Origin: Ruegeria sp. THAF33
Lineage (GTDB): Bacteria; Pseudomonadota; Alphaproteobacteria; Rhodobacterales; Rhodobacteraceae
DNA: 64,000 bases
NCBI RefSeq assembly: GCF_009363615.1
Contig: NZ_CP045386.1
Coordinates: forward strand, 62,001 to 126,000
Reading direction: 5' to 3'
This document shows, piece after piece, positions 23,982 through 33,504 of the stretch (positions are counted from its first letter, which is position 1; every line of letters starts with the position of its first letter). The notes beneath the pieces were generated by a model. That model was not told the origin of the DNA, made no database searches, and worked only from the letters and a program-made list of their open reading frames with translations. Position numbers and translations under genes: made by a program.

Positions 23982-26204
23982 CTAAGCTTGTTGAGTCGCC
24001 CTAACGGCTGCCTTCCGCTCTCCAGTCAATTGCTCCGCTTCGTCCAGACCGGGGATCGCAACGCGCACTTCACGGCGGGCAAAGTCGATGCCGTTTTCCT
24101 TGAACGCGGCCTTGACCCGGTTGAAGATTTCCTTGCGCAGCGTGAACTGCTTGCCCGGTTTGGCCATGAACTTGCCCCGGATGATCATGCCCACATCGTC
24201 AAAGTCAAAGACGCCCTGAGACTTAAAGGGCTGCAGGAAGCCGTCCTTGTGGGTCTCGTCTTCCATCATCTCGGCACCGATCTTCTTGAAGATCTTCTTG
24301 ACCTTGTTGGGGTCGGTGTCGAAGGGCACGGTGAATTTCAGCTTCATGATCACCCAGTCGCAACTGTAGTTGGTCAGCTTCTGGATCTCGCCATAGGGGA
24401 TGGTGTGAACCGGTCCGCGATGGTGGCGCAGCTGCATCGAGCGGATCGAGATCTTTTCGACCGTTCCCGTGGTGCCGCCCACATCGACATATTCTCCGAC
24501 GCGGAACGCATCATCGATCAGGAAGAAGATGCCGCCCACGATATCTGAGACCAGTTTCTGCGCGCCGAACCCGATGGCCAGACCCAGGATACCTGCACCA
24601 GCCAGCAGCGGTGTGATGTCCAGTCCCAGGGCCCCCAAAGCAAGCAGCACGAAGATCACAGAGATGGCAACCTGCGCGGTGACCCGCAGCAGCGGCAGAA
24701 CCGTGGCCAGCCGCGAGCCACCTGCGCCACCGCCTTCGCCTGCCTCTTCATCCGGGCTTTGGTCCGCGGTCATCTCTTTCGCCAGACGACGGTTGATCCA
24801 CAGCGAGACGAGCTCATTCAGGATATAGCCAATCGCGATGATGATGAAGAATTGAATCACCCGGCTGCCGTCTTCTTCACCGCCACCCGCAATTTCTTGC
24901 AGGTCCAGATTCCAGGCTTTGGCGATCATCAGGATCACCAGAATGCCCGCCAGCACCCGCCCAATGCGGATGTAGCTGCGTTTGGTCGATTTATAGGCTT
25001 GCTCGGCCACCGGACCTTCGCCCAGCATCGGGGGTTGCAGGTGACGCACCAGCCCTCGGATCAAGGTATCCAGCGCTGGCGCGATCAGCAGCCAGAACAT
25101 GGTGGTGAAATGCGCGCCTTGCAGCAGGATGGCCCGGATCGCCGGATCGCGCTGTGCAGCCAGGAATTCAACCAGCAGCCAGATCACCGCAGACACACCA
25201 ATCGCAAAGTAGGGGTAGTAGTGCGCAACTTCTTCATCGAACTTCGTATGATCAGGGTCGGTACCCAACATCATCTGCGACAGACCTTCGCGCGCGGTCC
25301 AGGCGATGACGCCGATATAGATGTGGATCGCGGCATTGAGCCAGAAGCCAATACGAGTCTCACCACCGGTGATGCCGTTCAACCGGTTGAAGTGCAGCAG
25401 GAACAAGGTAAAGCCAATCAGGATCAGCAGGCCGATCAAGTTGCGGTGCAGGTACTTCGCCCAGCGATCGTCGGTATTGACCAGGCGGTATTCTGGCTTG
25501 TTCGGGGCAAGAATAAACCGCGACGCCGCCGCACCCAGACGGGGAATCCAGATGAGGTAGAAGACAAACGGCGCGGCGTAAGTGACCTGCTCGGGCGTCA
25601 GAAGTCCGCGACCGATGGCTCGGATAACGACGTAAAAGACCACCAGGCCTGCGATCTCGTGGCAAAACCGGATGAACAGGTACCTTGCAGCGCCCCGTAA
25701 ATCGTTTTCGTCCGCAGTGTCGGGCTTTGCGTGCCATTTGCGCGTTAGCAGGCCAAACAGTTTCTCGGCAATGAAGCCAACGACCAAAACGCTGATTATA
25801 AGGCCGATCAGGACGAGCGCGCCATTGCCACCGAACTTACCAATGAAGTTATCGACCGCATGTGCCTGTGCGCTGAAAATATTGGGAATAGTGACAACGA
25901 CATGGGTCCAGGACGCCACCATTTCAGCCCAGATCTCATTGATCTCGGTAATGGGATCTTCGCGTTCTTCCGCCTCGGCGGCATTCTTTTCAGCAACCGC
26001 ATCCAATCGTTCCAGCAGGATTGATCTGACCTGATCGTCCGACATACGTGCGACCAGACCATCAACCTGTTCAGGTGTTAGGCCTTCGGGAATGGTTACC
26101 GTTGCCGGTGCTTCCGATGAAGAGGTTGCCGCGACTTGCGCATGCAACGGCCCGACCAAAAGCAAGAAGCCAATCAGGGTAACACTAGAGAATAGCCGAA
26201 ACAT
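23982..26204 (-). CDS. Mechanosensitive ion channel, large MscS family
   Basis: 740 residues from ATG 26204, which begins a signal sequence (MFRLFSSVTLIGFLLLVGPLHA). An N-terminal periplasmic part is followed by many transmembrane segments and a C-terminal MscS core: TPLLAGAGILGLAIGFGAQKLVSDIVGGIFFLIDDAFRVGEYVDVGGTTGTVEKISIRSMQLR. It opens under membrane tension to relieve osmotic stress. Length is intermediate between MscS and MscK/YbiO. The longer frame to 26267 lacks a leader at its start. Single-gene unit. Confidence 0.92.
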   Translation of the reverse strand: MFRLFSSVTLIGFLLLVGPLHAQVAATSSSEAPATVTIPEGLTPEQVDGLVARMSDDQVRSILLERLDAVAEKNAAEAEEREDPITEINEIWAEMVASWTHVVVTIPNIFSAQAHAVDNFIGKFGGNGALVLIGLIISVLVVGFIAEKLFGLLTRKWHAKPDTADENDLRGAARYLFIRFCHEIAGLVVFYVVIRAIGRGLLTPEQVTYAAPFVFYLIWIPRLGAAASRFILAPNKPEYRLVNTDDRWAKYLHRNLIGLLILIGFTLFLLHFNRLNGITGGETRIGFWLNAAIHIYIGVIAWTAREGLSQMMLGTDPDHTKFDEEVAHYYPYFAIGVSAVIWLLVEFLAAQRDPAIRAILLQGAHFTTMFWLLIAPALDTLIRGLVRHLQPPMLGEGPVAEQAYKSTKRSYIRIGRVLAGILVILMIAKAWNLDLQEIAGGGEEDGSRVIQFFIIIAIGYILNELVSLWINRRLAKEMTADQSPDEEAGEGGGAGGSRLATVLPLLRVTAQVAISVIFVLLALGALGLDITPLLAGAGILGLAIGFGAQKLVSDIVGGIFFLIDDAFRVGEYVDVGGTTGTVEKISIRSMQLRHHRGPVHTIPYGEIQKLTNYSCDWVIMKLKFTVPFDTDPNKVKKIFKKIGAEMMEDETHKDGFLQPFKSQGVFDFDDVGMIIRGKFMAKPGKQFTLRKEIFNRVKAAFKENGIDFARREVRVAIPGLDEAEQLTGERKAAVRATQQA

Positions 26205-26334
26205 ATGTCCCACTTTGCCTACGAGATGAGATTGAAAAACTGGCCACATCTGGTCAGGCTTGAACACCCCGAACCTGACCAGATCGACGATCTTTCGCCA
26301 CAGAATTCAAACGACCTGGAAAGCTGCATGGGCT

Positions 26335-28068
26335 TCAATGTAAGCCACCACCTCGTTGGGCGTTGATTACAGTTTGCTCTAGCGGGTTGTAGCCTTCGGG
26401 CACCGGGACGAGATTGACCTCTTCGGCGTATTCATCAAAGAACGCCTGCATTTCTGCGACGAGGTCCGGCATCTCTGCAGCCAGGTTGTTGATCTCGGAC
26501 GGATCGGCAATGGTATCATAGAGCTCCCATTCTCCTGTGCCTTTTGGCGGTGGATTTTGGGACAGCTTGTAGCGCCCTTTGAACACGGCACTGGAACCGG
26601 CCAATTCGTAGCCGACTGGATTGTCTTCATCACGGACCGTATCGAGCGCACCTGTCAGGACCGGTACCATACTAATCCCACTGGGTGGGTTGATCTCGCG
26701 ACCCTGGTAGGTCGAACCTGGTGTCTCAACGCCTGCCAGCTCAAGCAGAGTTGGGACAATGTCCAGGACAAACGCGAAGCTTTCAACCTTCGTGCCTGCG
26801 GCAACCATTTCGGGGTAACGCACAATCAGCGGAACACGCAGGCCCCCTTCTGTCGAGAACGTTTTGTAATAACTGGCCGGTGTCGCTGCAGCTGCTGCCC
26901 AACTCGGACCGTAGTCCGCGTAGACACCTTGCTGTCCCATCGACGAAAAATCGCCTTGGTAATCCTCCATCCACACAGTGTCATAGTTGGCCTCATACCA
27001 CTCTCGGTAGTCCGGTGAGAGCGTCAGTTGGTTGGGGTCAGGGCCGTTGTCAGACAAAAACAGGATGACAGTGTTGTCCAGTTCACCCTTTTCCTCGAGA
27101 TATGCGAAAATCTCCCCAATGTTTTCGTCCATGTTGTCGAGCATACCTGCATAGGTCTGCATCCGGCGGGCATGGAAAGCCTGCTCTTCGCCGGACAGCG
27201 CGTCCCAATCCTCAAGCCGCCAAGGGTCGTAGCTGGTTTTGTCCATTGCCGCATCGAGCGCTACGTCCGGAGAAACAACGCCAAGTTCCACTTGGCGCTC
27301 CAGCCGTTTATCACGTAAATCGGCAAAACCACTGTCATAGACACCATCATATTTATCGATGTAGGGTTTTGGGGCCTGGTGGGGATAGTGCACCGCTTGA
27401 TAGCCCACCCAAGCCAGAAAAGGCTTTCCATCATCTATGTTGCTGTCGATATAGTCGATAATGGTGTCGGTGTAGTGCTCTGTTGAAAAATAGTCTTCAG
27501 TGGGCAAAGACACGAGTTCGTTGTCTTCGTAGTAGTGAACGCGCTCGTAAAAAGGCGCATAGGGCTGCTCAACCCAATTGTCCGCCCCACTTTCGCCCAG
27601 CATAAAGGAACGATCAAATCCACGCGCATAGGCTATGGTATCCTCGTCATGCCCCAGATGCCATTTCCCGGCCATATAAGTGTGGTAGCCGGCATCGCGC
27701 AGCAACGTGGCAACCGTCACCACGCTGTCGTTGAGGTGTCCTTCATACCCCGGCTTACCAAATTGGTTATCGGCTTGGATCTCAAGCATGTTGCCCAGAC
27801 CCGCCAGGTGGTTGTCTACACCACTAATGAGCATTGTACGTGTCGGTGAACAGGATGCACCAACGTGAAAATTGGTAAACAACATCCCCTGAGCTGCGAG
27901 TTGGTCAATATTCGGTGTCTCAATCTCGCTGCCAAAAGCACCAACGTCCGAGAAACCCATGTCGTCTGCGATCAGGATCAGGAAATTAGGGCGTGTATCT
28001 TCTTGCGCTGCCGCGGCAGAAAAACCAAGCGCCGCAAAAGCGGAAAACAGGGGGAAAATTCGTCTCAT
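26335..28068 (-). CDS. Arylsulfatase (type I, formylglycine-dependent)
   Basis: 577 residues; signal peptide (MRRIFPLFSAFAALGFSAAAAQ). Metal ligands D35-D36 in LIADDMGFSDVGAFG and the sulfatase signature C73-S-P-T-R in GASCSPTRTMLISG, where Cys73 is converted to formylglycine. KWHLGH and DNGPDPN segments also match. A periplasmic enzyme cleaving sulfate esters of algal or aromatic compounds. Divergent from a LysR gene, and an SSS symporter follows that, a likely sulfatase-substrate uptake unit. A separate activating enzyme is not in the window. Confidence 0.92.
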   Translation of the reverse strand: MRRIFPLFSAFAALGFSAAAAQEDTRPNFLILIADDMGFSDVGAFGSEIETPNIDQLAAQGMLFTNFHVGASCSPTRTMLISGVDNHLAGLGNMLEIQADNQFGKPGYEGHLNDSVVTVATLLRDAGYHTYMAGKWHLGHDEDTIAYARGFDRSFMLGESGADNWVEQPYAPFYERVHYYEDNELVSLPTEDYFSTEHYTDTIIDYIDSNIDDGKPFLAWVGYQAVHYPHQAPKPYIDKYDGVYDSGFADLRDKRLERQVELGVVSPDVALDAAMDKTSYDPWRLEDWDALSGEEQAFHARRMQTYAGMLDNMDENIGEIFAYLEEKGELDNTVILFLSDNGPDPNQLTLSPDYREWYEANYDTVWMEDYQGDFSSMGQQGVYADYGPSWAAAAATPASYYKTFSTEGGLRVPLIVRYPEMVAAGTKVESFAFVLDIVPTLLELAGVETPGSTYQGREINPPSGISMVPVLTGALDTVRDEDNPVGYELAGSSAVFKGRYKLSQNPPPKGTGEWELYDTIADPSEINNLAAEMPDLVAEMQAFFDEYAEEVNLVPVPEGYNPLEQTVINAQRGGGLH

Positions 28069-28276
28069 ACCAAACTCACCATAATTGCCGTTTTAAGCGC
28101 ACTTCTAGAAGCGCGACACAGCTTATCGTTGCGTATTAGAGCTGTCGTTGCGATAGCTTGCAGCCAAGGTTTCACTTTTCGGAACGAGCGTATAAACTTC
28201 TGAAATCGAGATTGCGGCCCCGGATTGTCGCTTGGAAATTCGTCACAGTATTCGTGGCCGCCGAAGGGCAACAAAC
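28069..28276. promoter_or_regulatory. Divergent promoter region of arylsulfatase and LysR genes
   Basis: 208 bp between the two divergent starts. It contains an octamer TCGTTGCG repeated directly at about 28127 and 28144 and a TTCTAGAA palindrome near 28110. Sites for the LysR protein would be expected here; none can be assigned firmly. Confidence 0.4.
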
Positions 28277-29182
28277 ATGATTGACACGAAATTGGCCGTT
28301 GCCGTGAAAGCTCTCGCGCGAGTGGGAGGATTTCGTGAAGCAGCCGCAGCTGCCGGGGTTTCGCCAGCCACATTGTCCCGTCGGATTTCGCAGGCGGAGG
28401 ATTATGCAGGAAAACGTCTATTCGAACGCAGCCGAAACGGCACCACACTGACTGAAGCCGGGCAAAAGTTTCTTCAGCTCTTATCCGATTTGGACACGGC
28501 GGGGAATTCCTTTGAACGCGGCGTCGCGGCTTTGCGCGATGAAGGCGCAAGTCTTCTTGCGATCGGGTGTGGGCCACTGACGACGCGAACCATTATTTCC
28601 CCCAGCCTCGAAAAACTCCTTTCTGAAATGCCGGACCTGCGGGTCCGGATCGATGTGAGGGCCACCAAAGAGCCGCTCGAAGCTCTGCGCAGCGGCCGTA
28701 TCGATATTGCCGTATGCGACCTTACCCATACACCGGACTTGAGTGACCTTGAGATCCAGGTAGCACACCGCAGGCCCGTTTCATTCTGGGCGCGACCAGA
28801 GCATCCTATTCACGCAGAAGCACCGGTACCTTTAGACAAACTCTTTCGACGGCCTCTTATGGCGCCATTTTTGCATAAGCATTGGCGCGCAACGTTTGCA
28901 GAAATCCTCGGAGGTGATGCCCAAGCCTGGGAGCTTGCGGAGCGACTCCCTCAGATCGAATGCGACGATTATGGGATGCTCATCGATTTGGCGTGCCGAT
29001 GCGACATTGTCTGTGGCGGCATGACCGACGCGTTTGTGGAACATGCAAAACTTGAACGCCTTAAGCAGGTTACCACTCAGACCGAAATTCAATGGAATAT
29101 CTGTTTCGCGCGCCGAAGAAACCACCGCTTTGACTCATTGGATGTGCTTTGGCGGATATTGCGGACCGAATTCGGGGTGTAA
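28277..29182 (+). CDS. LysR-family transcriptional regulator
   Basis: 301 residues from ATG 28277 (MIDTKLAVAVKALARVGGFREAAAAAGVSPATLSRRISQAEDYAGKRLFERSRNGTTLTEAG), the typical LysR winged helix. The effector domain follows (GCGPLTTRTIISPSLEKLLSEMPDLRVRIDVR ... LRSGRIDIAVCD). Start upstream at 28232 is less likely as it precedes the conserved N terminus. Divergent placement suggests it controls the arylsulfatase and perhaps the downstream symporter. Confidence 0.88.
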   Translation: MIDTKLAVAVKALARVGGFREAAAAAGVSPATLSRRISQAEDYAGKRLFERSRNGTTLTEAGQKFLQLLSDLDTAGNSFERGVAALRDEGASLLAIGCGPLTTRTIISPSLEKLLSEMPDLRVRIDVRATKEPLEALRSGRIDIAVCDLTHTPDLSDLEIQVAHRRPVSFWARPEHPIHAEAPVPLDKLFRRPLMAPFLHKHWRATFAEILGGDAQAWELAERLPQIECDDYGMLIDLACRCDIVCGGMTDAFVEHAKLERLKQVTTQTEIQWNICFARRRNHRFDSLDVLWRILRTEFGV

Positions 29183-29640
29183 ATCGATGAGCCAGATCAA
29201 TATCTTTGAGACGGACCGCAAGCACCGCACCTTAACGATCGTCTGACGGGTTACACCAGCATGGCGCCAAGAGACGTGAAGTTGCCTGGCTGACCCGAAA
29301 CCATGCAAGCTTCTTGTAAGATAAGTTGGAACCGTGCAAACCGCCGAGGATGATATGAGTTTCAATCTTGCAGAGCCAAAATCATCTACAAACCGCATCG
29401 AAACCAGCGAAACAGTATTTTGAGATTGTTCAAACTCTTCAAAGCAAATCGAGACTGCAATCTGACACGGCTTCTTCCTTTCCGGCGGTTGGATCGTTCG
29501 CGCGAGCACCTAGCCGGGATAGCTGAGGCGACTCAAACTGTCATCTTGCTTGAACCTGGGTTCGGCAGCTGCAACCAAATTTTGAGGGCCCATCAGAAGC
29601 AATTTGGGGAAACCCCTGCATGCTTTGGAGGTCCAAGCCT
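29183..29640. other. 458-bp gap between LysR gene and SSS symporter
   Basis: No coding frame here has convincing composition or homology. The only visible element is a GGAGG ribosome site just before 29641. It may hold a separate promoter for the symporter. Confidence 0.5.
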
Positions 29641-31053
29641 ATGAGTGCCGCTACAAGCTACGCTCTGGCGGCCTATTTTTTGGCTCATATCGGCGTTGCT
29701 ATTTGGGCGAGAGCGAAGCGCCGCGGAACGATCGAGAGCTATTATCTCGCTGACCGCGATATCGGCATGTTTGCCCTGACGGCCACCCTCGTTGCCTCCG
29801 CCGTGAATGCTCTCGCAGTCACTGGAACCCCAGCGCTATTTTACACTGGCGGCGTTCTATTCTCGCAGATGTTTGTAGCAGTATTAATGACGTCGGCGCT
29901 CGTTTGGTCCTTTGGGCCGACGATCGCCAAGCAAGGACGCCAAGGTGGAATTGTCACCCAGGCAGAGTATTTCGGCAGTCACTACGGATCCCGCAATGTT
30001 CAATTATTGGCCGCCCTGCTGGGACTTCTGTCGCTACTCCCGTTCCTAGCCGCGCAGATTGTCGGCGTCGGCAAAATTCTCGCCGGAGTTTCCGGCGGTC
30101 AAATACCGTTTGAAACTGGAGTGATAAGTTGTGCGCTCGCTATTGCGATCTACGTTTTCTTTGGCGGTGCAAGAGCCGTTGTCGCGAGCGATGTTCTGCA
30201 GGGCATCATCATCCTTATTTTCTTACTTGCCTCCGCTTTTGTTTTGATCAGTGCGCAGGGGGGAGTATTTGAGGTGCTCACTCAAATTAGCCTGTCAATG
30301 CCAGACAAACTTGTATTCTCCGCAAGCAATTTACCGCCCTTCATAGATAATTGTCTGTCCTGGTCATTTGCGTTCTTTCTCTGGCCGCACATGTTCCAGC
30401 GCCTGTTGATGGCGCGAAAAGAAACTCGAATCCAGTACGTCGCTACCATGAGCTGTCTGTCCTACTTCGTTGTCGTACTCTGCATTCTAGCTACGGCGAT
30501 GGCCGCGACGGTGCACTTTGGCGATGTTCAAATTGATCCGGATCGCCTGGTACCGGCCGCGTTGAGTGCGCTATGGCCCGTCGGTGGAACTATTCTTATC
30601 GTCGCTATTCTTGCTCTCGCCATGAGCACGATTGACAGCATTGTATTGACGTCCGGATCAATCTTGTCGCGCGATTTCCTGTCACAAACAACCCAGTCTG
30701 GCGACGAAGTGCATAATACCACGATTTCGCGAGTTCTGGTTTTGCTCATTATGGCCCTGGCGATTTCGATTGCTGTGACTGAGTTCGGTACTCGAACGGT
30801 CCTTCCCTTGGTCACCTTAAGCGCATCGATCGCGACACTGGCGCTGTGGCCATTGCTCGGTACCGTTTGGCCAAAAGTGAGCACCACGGGCGTTATCCTC
30901 ACGCAAGTCAGCGGGCTGCTAGCCATGATCTATGTTTTTGCAACTGGGAACAGTCCGTTTCAGCCGCTTGGTTCGGCATCCACAGCGTTTATTGTCTCGG
31001 CTGCGGTGTTTTTGGCGACGACGCTGGTCTTTCCTCGAAAAGGATACACTTAG
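29641..31053 (+). CDS. Sodium:solute symporter (SSS family)
   Basis: 470 residues from ATG 29641, preceded by GGAGG. About 13 hydrophobic helices; N-terminal YYLADRDIGMFALTATLVASAVNALAVTG and FLWPHMFQRLLMARKET match SSS transporters. An internal AMSTIDSIVLTSGSILSRDFL carries the family TM8 motif. The substrate is unknown; the nearby arylsulfatase suggests a desulfated organic acid or sugar. AT content is higher than in region 1. Confidence 0.88.
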   Translation: MSAATSYALAAYFLAHIGVAIWARAKRRGTIESYYLADRDIGMFALTATLVASAVNALAVTGTPALFYTGGVLFSQMFVAVLMTSALVWSFGPTIAKQGRQGGIVTQAEYFGSHYGSRNVQLLAALLGLLSLLPFLAAQIVGVGKILAGVSGGQIPFETGVISCALAIAIYVFFGGARAVVASDVLQGIIILIFLLASAFVLISAQGGVFEVLTQISLSMPDKLVFSASNLPPFIDNCLSWSFAFFLWPHMFQRLLMARKETRIQYVATMSCLSYFVVVLCILATAMAATVHFGDVQIDPDRLVPAALSALWPVGGTILIVAILALAMSTIDSIVLTSGSILSRDFLSQTTQSGDEVHNTTISRVLVLLIMALAISIAVTEFGTRTVLPLVTLSASIATLALWPLLGTVWPKVSTTGVILTQVSGLLAMIYVFATGNSPFQPLGSASTAFIVSAAVFLATTLVFPRKGYT

Positions 31054-31965
31054 ATGAAAGGGTGTATTGCACCCGCTTTCCTACTTTAGTGAATTTTGCG
31101 ACAAAGCCTCAATGAGGTGCGGGATTCCCATACTGGCAAAACAGTGGTGCTTGTCTGTGCATGGGACAATGGGCAAGTAAATGTTGCATCTGACGGTGGG
31201 CTGAAGGTGGTAGAGCTTTCCCCCACAGCGCGCCTTCGTCTTTGAGAAATTGGTCCCGAGGATAGAAAGATTGCCTTGAGATCGCAGAACTCAACATAAT
31301 TTCACTTCTGCGTTTTTGGTTTGAAGCAGGGGGTGTGTGCTATTTCCAAGTGCGACTTCTGTTAGAAACCAATGGGTTATCTAATGAGGAGAAAATGGCA
31401 CAGGCGCAGTGTATTCGCAACTCGGCATTTAGAAACGGCGTAGGATTGAGCGCTGGAGGCATGCGAAGGTCCCTGTTCGAGAGATGGCACATGTGTTGAA
31501 ACGCTCGAAGGCAACTATCCATCGCGAGATCAAATAAACGTCTTCTCAGAACCCTGTCATCTGAACGCGATGGTTACTACGGCGCGTCTGCGCACCGGAA
31601 AGCTGCAGATCGGTGATGGGACACCTCATGTCCTACTTCTCACCTGTTGGAGCATGAGACTTGCGGTCTGGCGACGGCAGAATTACGCGAGTTGATGTCG
31701 GAAAAGGATACAAATAACGTCCTTTATTGGACTCGTCGGCGGTGTTCATTCGTCCTGTCATCAATTTGCTTGCCCATAAGCATGTCATCCCACCGATGCT
31801 CGGCGCTGGTGGGATTGGGTTCTCAATCCAGACCTATATCCGTTTATCCGTTCGTCGAAACAGCGAGTGTGGCGTTGGCCGTGAAAGCTCTAGTAATAGC
31901 TTCTGCCCCCATCAACGTAGCGCTAAGGCAAATCCGCAATCGTTGTCTATTCGGAACCTGTCCCT
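31054..31965. other. Degenerate 0.9-kb region rich in insertion-sequence debris
   Basis: No intact gene. A TTTTGCGACAAAGCC sequence near 31093 looks like an IS terminal repeat, and an IS30 transposase remnant lies at 31436-31615. The rest (31650-31965) has only short open frames without recognisable similarity. Confidence 0.55.
31436..31615 (+). pseudogene. IS30-family transposase remnant
   Basis: One frame gives RRIERWRHAKVPVREMAHVL then KRSKATIHREIK before a stop, the N-terminal HTH of IS30 transposases. About 40 bp later another segment reads GYYGASAHRKAADR, the following conserved block. Stops and shifts separate them, and the catalytic domain is missing. Confidence 0.65.
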
Positions 31966-32463
31966 CTATGAGTAGATTTCGATTGGCGTCCCGTCTTTGA
32001 CCATAGCGTAGATCTCTTCAATCTCCTGATCTGTGACAGCGACGCACCCTGCAGTCCAGTCACGCTTGTTCGTGGGATCAATTCCAGGGCGAGGGCCGCC
32101 ATGGATAAAAATATCACCGCCCGGAGAACGACCCCGAGCTCGGGCAAACGCAGAATCCGCCTCGTTCGGATAAGAGATTCCGATTGAAAGATGGAAAAGG
32201 CTCTCGGGATTGCGACGGTCAATTACATAGGAGCCTTCAGGTGTTCGCCCGTCTCCTTCGAATTGCTTGTGACCTTCGGGGGCAAATCCGAGTCCAATTG
32301 GAAAAGCCCGCAAGACACGCTCACTACCATCGAGGATAAGTAGGCGCTGCGCTTTGTATAGCCGAAGCCGAGTCACAACCGGCCCATTGTAAGTACGGAA
32401 CTTGCTTGCACAGCCGGACAAAAAGGCGGCTATGAAGCCAGAGAGAAACAGACGTCTTTTCAT
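31966..32463 (-). CDS. L,D-transpeptidase (YkuD), lipoprotein
   Basis: 165 residues from ATG 32463, chosen because it gives a lipoprotein leader with lipobox LSGC (MKRRLFLSGFIAAFLSGCAS); ATG 32481 is also possible. The YkuD domain follows: LLILDGSERVLRAFPIGLGFAPEGHKQFEGDGRTPEGSYVI, HGGPRP, and the catalytic motif DWTAGCVAVTDQEI. Crosslinks peptidoglycan or anchors proteins from the periplasm. It sits alone after IS debris. A second YkuD protein is encoded at 46714-47376. Confidence 0.88.
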   Translation of the reverse strand: MKRRLFLSGFIAAFLSGCASKFRTYNGPVVTRLRLYKAQRLLILDGSERVLRAFPIGLGFAPEGHKQFEGDGRTPEGSYVIDRRNPESLFHLSIGISYPNEADSAFARARGRSPGGDIFIHGGPRPGIDPTNKRDWTAGCVAVTDQEIEEIYAMVKDGTPIEIYS

Positions 32464-32481
32464 TGGAACTGCTCGGCTCAT

Positions 32482-32935
32482 TTTGATTTTTTCAAAAAAA
32501 TATCACTAAAGGCCAGTTGAACAAAGGTATATTGGATCTCGCTAGGACAGGAACCGAAAACAAAGTGATCAGTTGTGGCCACCTCGTCAGAAGTGCAATG
32601 AGTAACTCTATGATTTCGACATATGTTATTCTTAAGCAATCTTTCAGTTTTCGCCTATTCAGTACGGAGATCGCTGCTGTAGTCAGGTTTTTTGCCGCTG
32701 GAAATCTTGACGCCGATTACTAAGTGAGCCAGATCATCTACCGAATTGGATTCTTGTTCTAAGGACTCGTTCACTACGTCTGCACCTGTATCGATTTTCA
32801 GGTACCCACGTAGTTTCGCGCCGGGCCACCCACCCTCAGATAGCGTCACTGTCTAGCTGCAACTTAGGACAATCTCTGTCTATGTGAAATTAGATCTACC
32901 AAATTTCGCAACCATATTTGAGGCTCTTTTTGTTT
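32482..32935. other. 454-bp gap with no convincing gene
   Basis: AT-rich DNA with short open frames on both strands whose translations lack signal, domain or compositional support. Poly-T and poly-A runs near 32484-32500 might act as a weak terminator or promoter element. Confidence 0.5.
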
Positions 32936-33388
32936 CTACTTTGCTTCATCGGCCCGCCCAACGAACCGTTCAAACACTGCAAGAGTTTCTTCGCTTACAT
33001 GATGCTCAATACCTTCAGCGTCATGCTCTGCCACTTCTGGTGAAACGCCCAAGGCGATCAGGAACTCCACGACAATCCGGTGACGCCTTCTACAAGCTTC
33101 CGCCAATTGACGCCCGGCATCGGTCAGCTGAAGTGAGCGGTAGGGTATTTGCTCAATGAAACCCTCTCGTTTCAAACGAGCCAAATTCTTGGAAACCGTA
33201 GGTTGGGTCACGCCCAATCGCTCGGCTATTTCGACCGGGCGCGCCGTGCCATTCTGATGGATCAGCTCCGCGATAAGTTCAACGTAGTCTTCAACCATTT
33301 CGCTTTGGTGGGCCTGTCGCACAGCCTCAAACCCACTCGCCTGGGTATCAATGCTACGATCTGAATTTACCGGTTTTGTTTCGGTCAT
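32936..33388 (-). CDS. mntR: Manganese-responsive regulator MntR (DtxR family)
   Basis: 150 residues from ATG 33388, the usual MntR length. Winged helix at 32-90 (MVEDYVELIAELI ... RPVEIAERLGVTQPTVSKNLARLKREGFIEQIPYRSLQLT), then dimerisation and metal sites: His103 and the E125-x-x-E128-H129 cluster (EGIEHH) matching Mn ligands of Bacillus MntR. There is no SH3 domain, as in other proteobacterial MntR proteins. Divergent from the cytochrome-ABC operon, whose start is preceded by an MntR-like dyad at 33470-33491. Confidence 0.88.
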   Translation of the reverse strand: MTETKPVNSDRSIDTQASGFEAVRQAHQSEMVEDYVELIAELIHQNGTARPVEIAERLGVTQPTVSKNLARLKREGFIEQIPYRSLQLTDAGRQLAEACRRRHRIVVEFLIALGVSPEVAEHDAEGIEHHVSEETLAVFERFVGRADEAK

Positions 33389-33469
33389 CGGCTCACGATT
33401 ACGTCGCTGGTCTAGTCTCCAGTGTATGCACCTGAAAGCCGAGCTTGACAATGAGCATGCCTTCATCAT

Positions 33470-33491
33470 TAAATTAGACAAGGCTAACTTT
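33470..33491. promoter_or_regulatory. Candidate MntR box
   Basis: Half-sites TAAATTAGAC and GGCTAACTTT (separated by AA) are inverted and match at 7 of 10 positions. The centre resembles the enterobacterial MntR box with its AAAGGCTA core. It lies 13 bp upstream of the cytochrome gene start at 33505 and 82 bp from mntR, well placed to repress the operon and perhaps mntR itself. Confidence 0.6.
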
Positions 33492-33504
33492 GATAGACAG
33501 TGCT

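Noticed and set aside
24759..25700. A 313-codon frame antisense to the MscS gene
   Set aside because: Shadow frame; no leader, no motif, and the MscS reading has a complete channel domain.
28065..28577. 170-codon minus frame over the LysR start region
   Set aside because: Overlaps the divergent promoter and the conserved LysR helix-turn-helix; translation lacks any pattern.
32517..32723. 68-codon frame between the L,D-transpeptidase and mntR
   Set aside because: No ribosome site, export signal or coding-like composition; likely chance in AT-richer DNA.
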